DNA of 64,000 nucleotides from Haloechinothrix halophila YIM 93223. GTDB taxonomy: Bacteria > Actinomycetota > Actinomycetes > Mycobacteriales > Pseudonocardiaceae. Below the pieces are notes generated by a model, which was not told the DNA's origin, did no database searches, and worked only from the letters and a program-made list of their open reading frames with translations. The stretch lies in the NCBI RefSeq assembly GCF_000504245.1, contig NZ_KI632509.1, positions 2,293,723 to 2,357,722 on the forward strand, read 5' to 3'. Shown here piece after piece: positions 1-8,967 of this stretch; within the stretch, counting starts at the first letter, position 1, and each line of letters begins with the position of its first letter. The position numbers and the translations under genes were made by a program.

Positions 1-847
1 CGAACACCTTGTATGGCGTCTGCTCGACCAGGCCGACCTCGCCCAGCTCCTTGAAGCCCTTGTCTACCTTGGTCAGCTGCGAGCCGGACGCGATCGGCAC
101 CACGATCTGCTCCGGAATCCGCCAGCCGAGCTGCTCGGCCACCTCAAAGGCGAGCGTCTTGGAGCCCTCCGAGTAGTACGGCCGGACGTTGACGTTGACG
201 AACGCCCAGGTCTCGTTCTCGGCGGCCAGCTCGGTGGCCAGGCGGTTGACGTCGTCGTAGTTGCCGTCGACGGCGATCAGCGAGCCGTCGTAGACGGCGG
301 TGGTCAGCACCTTGGCGCGTTCGAGCGAGGACGGGATCAGCACGACCGAGTCCCAGCCAGCGCGGGCGGCGGCCGCGGCGACGGCGTTGGCGAGGTTGCC
401 GGTGGACGGACACGCCAGCACCTCGAAACCGAACTCACGGGCGGCGGCCAGCGCGACGGCGACGACGCGGTCCTTGAACGAGTGGGTCGGGTTGCCGGTG
501 TCGTCCTTGACCCAGATCCGCTTGACGCCGAGTGCCTTGGCCAGCCGGTCGGCGCGGATCAGCTTGGTACAGCCGGGCTCGGTGTTCGGGATTTCCTCGA
601 CGTTCGAGGGGACGGGCAGTAGCCGCTTGTAGCGCCAGATGTTGCGCGGACCGGCCTCGATCTCCTCGCGGGTGATCCGGCCGAAGTCGTATGCGACCTC
701 GAGCGGGGAGAAGTCCTCGGCGGAGACGAACTCTGGGGCGAGGGGCTGGCGGTGGCCTTCCTCCTTGGACACGAGCTCGACGGCGGGACCGAGATCCACA
801 TCAGAGCCGGAGCGAAGCGTGCTGGGGGCGCCGAAGGTTGCTGTCAT
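1..847 (-). CDS. thrC: Threonine synthase (C-terminus outside window)
   Basis: PLP-dependent enzyme that converts O-phosphohomoserine to threonine plus phosphate in the cytosol. About 282 N-terminal residues lie in the window out of the roughly 420 usual for the family; the gene runs off the left edge. The PLP lysine is the K of NPTHSFKDR (about residue 125), followed by the phosphate-binding stretch CPSTGNLANAVAAAA. The ATG at 847 is preceded 8 bases upstream by a good Shine-Dalgarno (AGGAGAGG) that directly follows an S-box riboswitch, so expression is probably set by S-adenosylmethionine. Divergent from holA. Confidence 0.95.
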   Translation of the reverse strand, partial: MTATFGAPSTLRSGSDVDLGPAVELVSKEEGHRQPLAPEFVSAEDFSPLEVAYDFGRITREEIEAGPRNIWRYKRLLPVPSNVEEIPNTEPGCTKLIRADRLAKALGVKRIWVKDDTGNPTHSFKDRVVAVALAAAREFGFEVLACPSTGNLANAVAAAAARAGWDSVVLIPSSLERAKVLTTAVYDGSLIAVDGNYDDVNRLATELAAENETWAFVNVNVRPYYSEGSKTLAFEVAEQLGWRIPEQIVVPIASGSQLTKVDKGFKELGEVGLVEQTPYKVF

Positions 848-861
848 GCGAGGTTCCTCTC

Positions 862-988
862 CTCATCTGTCCCACAGGTGGGCCGGAATTGGCACCGTGA
901 TCGTCAGCTACCTCGCGGATCGAGATGACTGGCTGACGCCGGTTGCCGGGGCTTCGCAGGGCCGTTCCCTCTGCCCCTCTGGATGAGC
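862..988 (-). ncRNA. SAM-I (S-box) riboswitch in the thrC leader
   Basis: Read on the minus strand, the leader carries the S-box core: AGAGGGGCAGAGGGA, then GGCCCTGCGAAGCCCCGGCAACC split over P2/J2-3 (about 978-937), a P3 hairpin (GTCAGC...GCTGAC) and the J4 segment GGTGCCAATTCC. P1 is closed by CTCATC (987-982) pairing with GATGAG (867-862). The thrC Shine-Dalgarno starts within or directly after the 3' strand of P1, so ligand-stabilised P1 should restrict ribosome access; translational control is inferred. Class I is preferred over SAM-IV because of the AGAG..GGAGGGA and GGTGCCAATTCC elements. Confidence 0.88.
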
Positions 989-1148
989 GGTATTCAGTTG
1001 TGCGCCGCTGTGGGCGTCTGGCACTACACGTTACGGTACGCCCTGTCGATCGCGCCATGCGGTAGGCGGCGGTGTCGACGTGGGTCCCGCCACAGTTGAT
1101 GTTGAGGCGGCTGGGACGACGTCGGCGGCTGGGTCGTAGATTGGGCGC

Positions 1149-2147
1149 GTGAGCTCCGCCGCGAAGCCCTCGAAGACGTCGAAGAACGCCGCGCCGCTGC
1201 ATCTCGTGCTGGGTGACGAGGCGTTGCTGGTGGAACGCGCGGTGCGGGCAGCCGTCGATGCCGCACGCGCCGTTGACCCGACGTCGGAGCTGACGACGTT
1301 GCGGGCCTCCGAGCTGACCGCGCCGGTGCTGCTAGAACTGGCTAGTCCCTCGCTGTTCAGCGAGGGCAGGGTGATCGTCATCGAGGCAGCGCAGGATATC
1401 GGGCAGGACACGGCGGACGCGCTGCAGTCCTACCTCGCGGACCCGGTCGACGGCGTTGTGATGGTCGTGGTGCACAGCGGCGGCGGGCGCAGCAAGGCCG
1501 CCAAGGCGCTGCCGAACGCGCTGCGCAAGGCGGGCGCGGCGGTCGCGGAGTGCAACAAGCTCACCAAACAGTCGGAGCGGGAAGCGTTCGTGCGCGCCGA
1601 GGTGAAGCGTGCCGGTGGCAGCATCGACGCGGGCGGGGTGAGTGCGCTGCTCGACGCCGTTGGCTCCGACCTGCGGGAACTGTCCGCTGCCGCGTCGCAG
1701 CTCACTGCCGACTCCGGCGGCAAGGTCGATGAGCAGGCGGTGCGGCGCTACCACCGGGGGCGTGCCGAGGTGAGCGGTTTCGTCGTCGCGGAGAAGGTCG
1801 TCGCTGGCGACGAGGCCGCCGCGATGGAGTCGCTGCGCTGGGCGTTGCAGATCGGGGTGCCGCACGTGCTGATCGCGGATGCCTTCGCCGACGCGGTGCG
1901 CACCATCGCGCGGGTGTCTGCGGCGGGCAGGGGCAACCCGAACCACATGGCCGGTGAGCTGGGCATGCCGCCGTGGAAGATCCGCAAGGCGCAGGGCCAG
2001 GTGCGGGGCTGGAGCACGCCCGCGCTGCGGGAATCGATGCGGATCGTCGCCACCCTCAACGCCGAGGTGAAAGGCGCCGCGGCCGATCCGGACTACGCGC
2101 TGGAACGTGCCGCGCTCAAACTGCTCGCGGCGCGCAACCGCCGTTGA
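1149..2147 (+). CDS. holA: DNA polymerase III delta subunit
   Basis: Clamp-loader delta subunit (332 aa, normal length), which opens the beta sliding clamp during replication. The N-terminal half has the HolA pattern (LHLVLGDEALLVERAV near residue 18, then a degenerate AAA+ core without a working P-loop) and the C-terminal collar helices end in LERAALKLLAARNRR. GTG start at 1149, close behind the divergent thrC leader. It faces rpsT across a shared terminator; the holA-rpsT neighbourhood is the usual actinobacterial arrangement. Confidence 0.93.
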   Translation: MSSAAKPSKTSKNAAPLHLVLGDEALLVERAVRAAVDAARAVDPTSELTTLRASELTAPVLLELASPSLFSEGRVIVIEAAQDIGQDTADALQSYLADPVDGVVMVVVHSGGGRSKAAKALPNALRKAGAAVAECNKLTKQSEREAFVRAEVKRAGGSIDAGGVSALLDAVGSDLRELSAAASQLTADSGGKVDEQAVRRYHRGRAEVSGFVVAEKVVAGDEAAAMESLRWALQIGVPHVLIADAFADAVRTIARVSAAGRGNPNHMAGELGMPPWKIRKAQGQVRGWSTPALRESMRIVATLNAEVKGAAADPDYALERAALKLLAARNRR

Positions 2148-2202
2148 GGTAGTCGTCCGACCGGCCAGCTGAGTTGCGGCGACCGGCTGTTCGGCGCACG
2201 AA

Positions 2203-2233
2203 AAACGGGGCACGCCAACGACGTGCCCCGTTT
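2203..2233. terminator. Bidirectional terminator between holA and rpsT
   Basis: Twelve-base perfect stem (AAACGGGGCACG at 2203-2214 with CGTGCCCCGTTT at 2222-2233) around a 7-base loop, between convergent holA and rpsT. On the minus strand it is followed by a T run (2205-2201), so it is a classical intrinsic terminator for rpsT; on the plus strand the T tract is short. Confidence 0.88.
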
Positions 2234-2244
2234 CGCGAAAGTCG

Positions 2245-2505
2245 TTACATCGAGTTGACCCGCTTGGCCATGGACGACTTCTTGTTCGCGGCCTGGTTCG
2301 CGTGGATAACGCCCTTGTTGGCCGCCTTGTCCAGCTTGATGCCGGCCTCGCGCTGCAGCTCGATGGCCTTCTCCTTGTCACCGGCCGCCGCTGCCTCGCG
2401 GAACCTGCGGATGGCCGTCTTCACCGAGGACTTGACGGCCTGGTTGCGCTGCCGCGCCTTCTCGTTGGTCTTGATGCGCTTCATCTGGGACTTGATGTTG
2501 GCCAC
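2245..2505 (-). CDS. rpsT: 30S ribosomal protein S20
   Basis: Primary 16S rRNA-binding protein of the small subunit, 86 aa and strongly basic. The sequence starts [19 protein letters not shown], the S20 signature, and ends [11 protein letters not shown]. The start is the GTG at 2505, preceded by GAAGGAGAC at the right spacing; longer upstream extensions of the frame have no support. Downstream is a strong hairpin terminator. Convergent with holA. Confidence 0.96.
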   Translation of the reverse strand: MANIKSQMKRIKTNEKARQRNQAVKSSVKTAIRRFREAAAAGDKEKAIELQREAGIKLDKAANKGVIHANQAANKKSSMAKRVNSM

Positions 2506-2711
2506 GGGCCGTCTCCTTCGTCTCGTCGGTGGATGTCGTGCCGCGCTTGTCTGGCCCTGCGTGCGCAGGCTTCCTCCCTGGCGGAATGCCACACGGCAAC
2601 AACGGTCCACGGTAGCAGCGGTCGCGCTCGGCCCCGCAGTGAGGTACCCAGGAGCGATGGGGCCACGCGCGGCAGGAGACGTGCGATGGAGACGGGCGTG
2701 ATGGAGGTGCC

Positions 2712-3086
2712 ATGGAGGTACTGAGCAGCCGGATCCTGCTGAAGCCACGCGATCCGGAGCGCAGCAGGAAGTTCTACGCGGACCAGCTCGGGTTGGCGAT
2801 CTACCGCGAGTTCCCTGGTGGCACGGTGTTCTTCCTCGGCGGCGGCTTCCTTGAAGTCGTCGGGCAGGGCAGCGAGGAGCCCAGTGCCGACGTCGCGCTG
2901 TGGTTGCAGGTGCGGGACCTGGCGGGCACGGTCGCGGAGCTGGTCGAACGGGGTGTGCCGATCACGCGCGAGCCGAGGCAGGAGCCGTGGGGGCTGTGCG
3001 AAGCGTGGCTCGCCGATCCGGATGGCACCAGGATCGTGCTCGTCGAGGTGCCGGACGACCACCCGCTTCGCGTCGACACCCGCTGA
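2712..3086 (+). CDS. VOC-superfamily (glyoxalase/bleomycin-resistance fold) protein
   Basis: 124-aa single-domain protein with the paired beta-alpha-beta-beta-beta layout of the VOC fold: first half [20 protein letters not shown], second half [19 protein letters not shown] and the terminal strand [14 protein letters not shown]. This family includes lyases, dioxygenases and antibiotic-binding proteins. I do not see a complete His/Glu metal-ligand set, so the reaction cannot be named. ATG at 2712 follows a GGAGG-type site. It stands alone, convergent with a methyltransferase gene only 6 bases away. Confidence 0.8.
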   Translation: MEVLSSRILLKPRDPERSRKFYADQLGLAIYREFPGGTVFFLGGGFLEVVGQGSEEPSADVALWLQVRDLAGTVAELVERGVPITREPRQEPWGLCEAWLADPDGTRIVLVEVPDDHPLRVDTR

Positions 3087-3092
3087 GCCGCG

Positions 3093-3692
3093 TCACGCGG
3101 GCTTGGTGGCGCGGAGCTGGAACGCGAGGGAGGCGAGCTGACCTGGTGGCTGCCACGTCCAGCTCTGCACGTCGCTCAGTCCAGCGGCCTCGACCGCCGT
3201 GATGAGCCGCTGCCGAGCTACGGGCAGCCACTTGTCGTGCGACGACAGTACGAGCCGCCCGCTAGGTCGCAGCACCCGGCTCACTTCGGCCAGTCCTGCG
3301 CCGAGGTTGTCCCAGAGCTGGATGTTGTTGACGCTGAGCACGACGTCGAACGCGTCGTCGTGCGCGCCGGTCGACTCCGCCGAGCCGTTTCGCACACCAA
3401 CCTTGCCCGCGTGCACCAGGTCCCGACACCGGTCCACGCACGCGCGGAGCATGTCCTCCGAGGGGTCGATGCCGGTGGTGTGCCGCGCGCGTTCGGCGGC
3501 GGCGCGAAGACCCACACCGGGACCGGGCCCGATGACCAGCACGATGTCGGTCTCGGTCAGCGAGGCGACGTCGATCACGTGGCGTTCGGTCGCGGCGTTG
3601 CCTCGCGCCATCAGCGCGCCGCCGATCCGGCCGAGTCTGCCGCTCGGATGCCCGAATGCTCGATCGAGGATGGGTAATACTGGTTGGCTCAT
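3093..3692 (-). CDS. Class I SAM-dependent methyltransferase
   Basis: 199-aa protein with a Rossmann-type methyltransferase fold: motif I is VLVIGPGPGVGLR (about residues 51-63), acidic end of beta2 in TTGIDPSEDML, motif II in FDVVLSVNNIQLW, and motif III around LRPSGRLVLSSHD. The motifs fit the Methyltransf_11/25 group acting on small molecules. Substrate unknown. Monocistronic, convergent with the VOC gene; its 5' end lies close to the start of the divergent membrane-protein gene. Confidence 0.82.
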   Translation of the reverse strand: MSQPVLPILDRAFGHPSGRLGRIGGALMARGNAATERHVIDVASLTETDIVLVIGPGPGVGLRAAAERARHTTGIDPSEDMLRACVDRCRDLVHAGKVGVRNGSAESTGAHDDAFDVVLSVNNIQLWDNLGAGLAEVSRVLRPSGRLVLSSHDKWLPVARQRLITAVEAAGLSDVQSWTWQPPGQLASLAFQLRATKPA

Positions 3693-3784
3693 ATCCCGAG
3701 CACATCACGGCCGCTGACCTGGCGCATCGGGGTTTCGCCCTGATTCGGCCATGCGGGAGATCAGGGTCTGCGACACTGTGCGCC

Positions 3785-5092
3785 GTGGTGAACACAGGGG
3801 AGAGTGACCAGGTCTGGGAGCGGTCGAACGCGCAGCGCACGCGGTTGAGCTACGTACTTCGGTGTGTGGGCGCCCTGCTCCTTGGTGGATTCAGCCTGCT
3901 CGGCGCGTTGACCGTGATGACGGTGGCCGACGCCTCGTCGGGTGGTCCCGAGGCATTCGCGACTGGCACCGCGCGTGTGGGGCAGTGCATGGAACGAGGC
4001 CCGGTGAGTGTGTCCGGCCTCGGCTACTTCCACCGTTGCCAGGCTGACGTTACCTGGAACGATGGTAGTTCGAGCCGTGAGTGGTTTCCTGCTGGTCAGC
4101 TGAGCCCGGACGATCGTGGGCGGGCGGTGCCCGTGTTCGATCCGAAACTCCCGGAGTCAGGCGTTGGTCGTGGTAGCCCCATCTCCAGTAAGCCCGGCGT
4201 GAACGATAGCGCGAAGTGGGTAACGATCGGAATTATCGGTGCCACGGCGCTCGGGGCCTTTGGTGTCTTCGCGTTGCTCGCCGCCCTCGTGAACGCATAT
4301 TGGGTGGTTCTGCCGGGGCGTCGGGCGTTCGGTGTCGTGAGTCCTGCTCGGGGCGTGTGGCAGACGATGAACGAGAACGCTGGTCGCGAACTCGGTCAGT
4401 ATGACCGGGCCAAAAAGGGTTGGCCGGTCACCGATGCTGATGTGGCCGCGGTTCCCGTGTTCCGTCGCCAGAAGCGGATGCGTCTACTCAGCGCGTTGAG
4501 CGGCGGCGTCATCGTGCTGCATCTCCTTACCTCTATTCCGCGAACCGACGCACCTCGGGCGATCGATTTCGTGTCGCCGTGGCCGGAGATCGCGCGTGCT
4601 TGGCTGGTGGGACCGGACGGCACCAATCTCACGCCCCATTTCGGTGTCGCGGTGGTTGGTGCAGGCATAGCGGTGCTGTTGTGGTGGATGCCGTCCCAGA
4701 TGCGCGTCTCGTCAGCGCGTGTCGTTACGTACGGAATGCCGTTTCTCGTGAAGCAGGGAAACCGGACGCGAAAGCAGGGCAAAGAGGAACTGCGCCGGAT
4801 GGCAGAGGGAAGGCAGTCAGCGTACCGGCGCGGAGTCGCGTTCGCGGTCGTCATTCTGGCGTTTGCCGTATATGCCGCGATTCATGCGTTCGGTCAGCTC
4901 CCCAGCGGGGCGCCGATTGCCGTCGTACTGGCGGGGTTGCGCGACGCCATCGCGTTGACGTCGGTCGGACTGATCCTGCTGGCCACGGTCGAACCGAAGT
5001 ACGACCGGCTTAGCAGGCTGCTGGCGATCCACGAAGAACACGCCGCTATCTCAGGCACGCACGGAACCAATACCGGCGGGGCGAAGTCGTAG
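3785..5092 (+). CDS. Multi-pass membrane protein of unknown function
   Basis: About 435 aa, not recognised. Six hydrophobic segments can be seen: one near the N-terminus (LLLGGFSLLGALTVM), a second after about 110 extracytoplasmic residues (IGIIGATALGAFGVFALLAA), then LLSALSGGVIVLHLL, FGVAVVGAGIAVLLWW, VAFAVVILAFAVYAAI and IALTSVGLILLATVEP. The first loop contains two cysteines (GQCMERG and HRCQADV) that could form an extracellular disulfide. The frame is open further upstream but that would overlap the methyltransferase gene, so I place the start at one of two adjacent GTG codons (3785 or 3788). It heads a cassette with YbaB-like, EspC-like and WXG-type genes, which suggests a link with type VII secretion. 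Confidence 0.6.
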   Translation: MVNTGESDQVWERSNAQRTRLSYVLRCVGALLLGGFSLLGALTVMTVADASSGGPEAFATGTARVGQCMERGPVSVSGLGYFHRCQADVTWNDGSSSREWFPAGQLSPDDRGRAVPVFDPKLPESGVGRGSPISSKPGVNDSAKWVTIGIIGATALGAFGVFALLAALVNAYWVVLPGRRAFGVVSPARGVWQTMNENAGRELGQYDRAKKGWPVTDADVAAVPVFRRQKRMRLLSALSGGVIVLHLLTSIPRTDAPRAIDFVSPWPEIARAWLVGPDGTNLTPHFGVAVVGAGIAVLLWWMPSQMRVSSARVVTYGMPFLVKQGNRTRKQGKEELRRMAEGRQSAYRRGVAFAVVILAFAVYAAIHAFGQLPSGAPIAVVLAGLRDAIALTSVGLILLATVEPKYDRLSRLLAIHEEHAAISGTHGTNTGGAKS

Positions 5093-5123
5093 GCCCCGAC
5101 GGAGCAGGAAGGAGAACAGGGGA

Positions 5124-5576
5124 ATGCAGCCCGGCTTCGATGACGCGCAGCGATGGGTGGAGGATTACACCCGCCGCGTCGAGGACATTCAACGGCGAGC
5201 CGAACAGGCACAGGAACAGATCAACTCCGCGCGAGCTCATGCGTCCAGCGCGGACGGGAGCGTCTCGGTCGTACTCGCGCCGGGAGGACGCCTCGAGAAG
5301 CTGGAACTGACGCCGGAGGCGATGCGGCTTGGTCATGAGCGCCTCGCCGAAACGATCACGCAGACCGTCATGTCCGCTCACGCCAATGCGACGGCGCAGA
5401 CCCAGGAAGCGCTGCGGCCACTGGTGGGCGAGTCGGATGCCATGGACTTCCTGCGGGGGCAGATCAACGCCTCGTTCGCGCCAGCGGACGACGACCCGGG
5501 TAATGCGCGATCCCAGCGCGATGATGACGACTTCGACGATGACGACGAGGGCTTCAACCGCCCGTTCACGAGGTGA
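5124..5576 (+). CDS. YbaB/EbfC-family protein
   Basis: 150 aa. The first 100 residues form the YbaB pattern: an N-terminal amphipathic helix rich in Glu/Gln/Arg (RVEDIQRRAEQAQEQI), the beta hairpin VSVVLAPGGRLEKLEL, and a C-terminal helix. The family binds DNA in bacteria, but shortened YbaB-like proteins also sit next to type VII secretion substrates in actinomycetes, where they may act as chaperone-like partners. The tail is strikingly acidic (DDDDFDDDDEGF). Strong Shine-Dalgarno AAGGAGAAC before ATG 5124; 3 bases separate it from the next gene, so co-transcription is near certain. Confidence 0.75.
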   Translation: MQPGFDDAQRWVEDYTRRVEDIQRRAEQAQEQINSARAHASSADGSVSVVLAPGGRLEKLELTPEAMRLGHERLAETITQTVMSAHANATAQTQEALRPLVGESDAMDFLRGQINASFAPADDDPGNARSQRDDDDFDDDDEGFNRPFTR

Positions 5577-5579
5577 GAC

Positions 5580-5897
5580 ATGGGGGACGGATACAAGGTC
5601 CAACCGGAGGACCTGGCTACGCACGCCGGCACGGTGGAGAAGATCGGTGAACGTCTGCGGAAAGCCGCTGACACCGGCACCGGCGTCGATCTCGGCATCG
5701 ACACCTACGGCATCATCGGCCAGTTCTTCAGCACCACCGTTCGCGCGGAGATCACGTCAGCGGGGGAGTCGATGCGGGAGTACGCGGACGGATTGATGTC
5801 GCTGTCCAAGGCGGTGGAGACCTGCGCGGAAGCGTATGAGCGGCTTGAGGACGTCTCAGCGAAGGATTACGAGGCACAGGCGAAGGGGCTCGGGTAA
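5580..5897 (+). CDS. EspC-like type VII secretion target
   Basis: 105-aa, helical, cysteine-poor except one. The pattern (YKVQPEDLATHAGTVEKIGERL, then a Gly-rich turn GIDTYGIIGQFF, then a second long helix ending AYERLEDVSAKDYEAQAKGL) matches the EspC/DUF2580 group of ESX-secreted proteins. A tyrosine with an acidic residue (about YERLE and DYEAQ) near the end could serve as the YxxxD/E secretion signal. Start ATG 5580; its TAA stop overlaps the ATG of the next gene by one base, which suggests the two are made together and may pair as a helical heterodimer. Confidence 0.78.
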   Translation: MGDGYKVQPEDLATHAGTVEKIGERLRKAADTGTGVDLGIDTYGIIGQFFSTTVRAEITSAGESMREYADGLMSLSKAVETCAEAYERLEDVSAKDYEAQAKGLG

Positions 5898-6973
5898 TGC
5901 CTGAATCGACAGCAGGGGCAGGAATCTTTGACACGCTCAATGAGACACGCGTAGACGTCGTTGCCGCAGCCGACGGCCTGAGCAATCCAGGAGACCTGGC
6001 TGTGGATGGCCTCAGCCTGGGACTTGATGCTCTCGGTTTCGTCGCGAACCCGTTGAGCGGGCTGCTGTCAGCCGGGATTGGCTGGCTCATCGAACATCTG
6101 GACTTCCTCAAGGAGCCACTTGACGCGCTCGCTGGCGACCCCAGCGCGGTCACGCAGGTGGCGATCACCTGGGGAGAAGACGTCAAGAGCGAGGTCGTCG
6201 CCGTCGCCGAGAGCTTCCGAGAGTCAGTGCGGCGGGAGACCGTCAGTTGGCAAGGTGATGGCGCGGAGGCGTATCGGAAGCTGGCCGACGGCGTCGCCGC
6301 GCAACTCGAGTCGCTGGAGTCCGCCGCGCAGTCGGTGTCGACTGCGATCCAGAACTCGGGTGTGCTGGTGGCCACCGTGCGAGGCATCATTCGCGACCTG
6401 ATCGCTGACGTGGTCGCCGAGCTCGTTATCGCGGCAGCATCGGCGCTCGCCACGAGCTGGGCCACGTTCGGCGGCTCCATAGCCGCGTTCACCGGCTTCG
6501 CGGTGGCGCGGGGAGCGGCGACCGCCGGCAAGATCGCGAGCAAGATCTCGAAACTGGTGTCCAAGCTCGCTGAGATCTTGAATAGGTTCTCGCATCTTCG
6601 TGGTGCGGTACAGGCGTTGGGCAGGACCGCCAGGAAGTTCGATGACATCGCTCAGAACCTGGGTAGGACCGCGGGCCGTCATGGACAGGCCGCGCGGACC
6701 GTGATGAATCGAGCTGACCGCATCGAGACCGCTTTCGCGGACAACACCGTCGGCAGGGTTGTGCCGGACAACGTCCGTGATGCGGCTGGACGATTCAACG
6801 AGACGTATCTGGGAATACGCGGCAACGACGGATTCGCCGATTCGCTGAATACGGACGCACTGGGCGTAGGAACCATCAAGGGCACGCTCAATGAATACGC
6901 GAACAGGGACGATAATTACCAGACTGAACTCGGCAAGATGGAAGAAGAGGAAGAGTCCCAGCAGGGCTCCTGA
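5897..6973 (+). CDS. WXG-type putative type VII secretion substrate
   Basis: 358 aa. Residues about 95-160 carry the helix-turn-helix WXG module with SWQGDGAEAYRKLA as the turn. This is followed by a hydrophobic Ala/Gly-rich stretch (about 170-215: LIADVVAELVIAAASALA, then FGGSIAAFTGFAVARGAA) and a basic helical region. The last 60 residues (from about NTVGRVVPDNVRDAAGRF) end in an acidic tail. The architecture resembles actinobacterial ESX substrates with pore-like middles, but no toxin or enzyme domain is recognisable at the C-terminus. No immunity gene follows; lepA begins 110 bases later. Confidence 0.65.
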   Translation: MPESTAGAGIFDTLNETRVDVVAAADGLSNPGDLAVDGLSLGLDALGFVANPLSGLLSAGIGWLIEHLDFLKEPLDALAGDPSAVTQVAITWGEDVKSEVVAVAESFRESVRRETVSWQGDGAEAYRKLADGVAAQLESLESAAQSVSTAIQNSGVLVATVRGIIRDLIADVVAELVIAAASALATSWATFGGSIAAFTGFAVARGAATAGKIASKISKLVSKLAEILNRFSHLRGAVQALGRTARKFDDIAQNLGRTAGRHGQAARTVMNRADRIETAFADNTVGRVVPDNVRDAAGRFNETYLGIRGNDGFADSLNTDALGVGTIKGTLNEYANRDDNYQTELGKMEEEEESQQGS

Positions 6974-7085
6974 CGGCCCTGGCGGGTGCGCTGCCACACT
7001 CTGCTCGCCGCCACCTGCCGCAGCGCCCACCGTGGCATGGGACGATAGGTAGCGCACCCCCAGACCAGTCAGAGGACCACGCTGA

Positions 7086-8936
7086 GTGAGCAAGTTCGCC
7101 GATACGACGTTTACGCCGCCGGAGCAGATCCGCAACTTCTGCATCATCGCGCACATCGACCACGGCAAGTCCACGCTTGCCGACCGGATGTTGCAGCTCA
7201 CCGGCGTTCTCGAAGCGCGGGACTACCGGGCGCAGTATCTGGACCGGATGGACATCGAGCGGGAACGCGGCATCACCATCAAGGCGCAGAACGTGCGGTT
7301 GCCGTGGGCCGTCGACGGTCAGGACCACGTGTTGCACATGATCGACACGCCCGGCCACGTCGACTTCACCTACGAGGTCTCCCGCGCGCTCGCGGCGTGT
7401 GAGGGCGCGATCCTGCTGGTCGACGCCGCCCAGGGCATCGAGGCGCAGACGCTGGCGAACCTCTACCTCGCGCTGGAGAAGGATCTCCACATCATCCCGG
7501 TGCTGAACAAGATCGATCTGCCCGCGGCTGAGCCGGACAAGTACGCCGCCGAGCTGTCGCACATCATCGGTTGCGAGCAGTCCGACGTGCTGCGGGTGTC
7601 GGCCAAAACCGGCGACGGCGTCACCGAGCTGCTGGACGAGATCGTGAAGCAGGTGCCGCCGCCCGAGGGCGACGCCGACGTGCCCGCCCGAGCGATGATC
7701 TTCGATTCGGTATACGACACCTACCGGGGCGTCGTCACCTACATCCGGGTGGTCGACGGGCAGATCACGCCGCGCCAGCGGATCAGGATGATGTCCACGA
7801 ACGCCACCCACGAGCTGCTCGAGGTCGGCATCATCTCGCCGGAGCCGAAGCCGAGCAAGGGGCTCGGGGTCGGGGAGGTCGGTTACCTGATCACCGGCGT
7901 CAAGGACGTCCGCCAGTCCAAGGTCGGTGACACCGTGACCTGGGAAAAGCGTGGAGCGACCGAGCCGCTGCCCGGTTACCGCGAGCCGCAGCCGATGGTC
8001 TACTCCGGGCTCTACCCCGTGGACGGCTCGGACTACCCGGTGCTGCGGGAGGCGCTGGAGAAACTGCAGCTCAACGACGCCTCGCTGACGTTCGAGCCAG
8101 AGACGTCCACCGCGCTGGGCTTCGGCTTCCGCTGCGGTTTCCTCGGGCTGCTGCATCTGGAGATCACCCGCTCCCGGCTGGAGCGGGAATACAACCTCGA
8201 CCTGATCGCCACCGCGCCCAACGTCGTCTACCAGGTGTATCTGGAGGACGGTTCCGACTTCGAGGTGACCAACCCGTCCGACTGGCCGACGGCCAGCAAG
8301 ATCGCCGAGGTGCACGAGCCGGTCAGCAAGGTGACGGTGATCGCGCCATCGGAGTTCATTGGCGCGATCATGGAGCTGTGCCAGGGCAAGCGCGGTCAGC
8401 TGCTCGGCATGGACTACCTCTCCGAGGATCGCGTCGAGCTGCGCTACCAGCTGCCGCTCGGCGAGATCATCTTCGACTTCTTCGACTCGCTGAAGTCCCG
8501 CACCCGCGGCTACGCCTCGCTGGACTACGAGGAGGCGGGCGAGCAGGCGTCCGAGCTGGTCAAGGTGGACATCCTGCTGCAGGGCGAGCCGGTCGACGCG
8601 TTTTCCGCGATCGTGCACAAAGACCACGCCTACGCGTACGGCACGAAGATGGCCACGCAGCTGCGCGAGCTGATCCCCCGGCAGCAGTTCGAGGTGCCGA
8701 TCCAGGCCGCCATCGGCTCGCGGATCATCGCGCGCGAGACCATCCGCGCCATCCGCAAGGACGTCCTCGCCAAGTGCTACGGCGGCGACATCTCGCGGAA
8801 GCGCAAGCTGCTTGAGAAGCAGAAGGAAGGCAAGAAGCGGATGAAGACCGTCGGCAGGGTCGAGGTCCCGCAGGAGGCCTTCGTCGCCGCGCTGTCCGCG
8901 GACGGGCCGGCCGACAAGACCAAGGGCAAGAAGTAG
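7086..8936 (+). CDS. lepA: Elongation factor 4 (LepA/EF-4 GTPase)
   Basis: Translational GTPase that remodels stalled or mis-translocated ribosomes. 616 aa, typical length. G1 is AHIDHGKST (residues 22-30), G3 DTPGHVDF, G4 NKIDLP, G5 around SAKTG; domains II and III follow and the LepA-specific C-terminal domain contains [19 protein letters not shown] and [23 protein letters not shown] start at 7086. Usual housekeeping gene; nothing odd. Confidence 0.97.
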   Translation: MSKFADTTFTPPEQIRNFCIIAHIDHGKSTLADRMLQLTGVLEARDYRAQYLDRMDIERERGITIKAQNVRLPWAVDGQDHVLHMIDTPGHVDFTYEVSRALAACEGAILLVDAAQGIEAQTLANLYLALEKDLHIIPVLNKIDLPAAEPDKYAAELSHIIGCEQSDVLRVSAKTGDGVTELLDEIVKQVPPPEGDADVPARAMIFDSVYDTYRGVVTYIRVVDGQITPRQRIRMMSTNATHELLEVGIISPEPKPSKGLGVGEVGYLITGVKDVRQSKVGDTVTWEKRGATEPLPGYREPQPMVYSGLYPVDGSDYPVLREALEKLQLNDASLTFEPETSTALGFGFRCGFLGLLHLEITRSRLEREYNLDLIATAPNVVYQVYLEDGSDFEVTNPSDWPTASKIAEVHEPVSKVTVIAPSEFIGAIMELCQGKRGQLLGMDYLSEDRVELRYQLPLGEIIFDFFDSLKSRTRGYASLDYEEAGEQASELVKVDILLQGEPVDAFSAIVHKDHAYAYGTKMATQLRELIPRQQFEVPIQAAIGSRIIARETIRAIRKDVLAKCYGGDISRKRKLLEKQKEGKKRMKTVGRVEVPQEAFVAALSADGPADKTKGKK

Positions 8937-8967
8937 TACGCCACCAGCGGGTGACCAGGTCAGGTAA

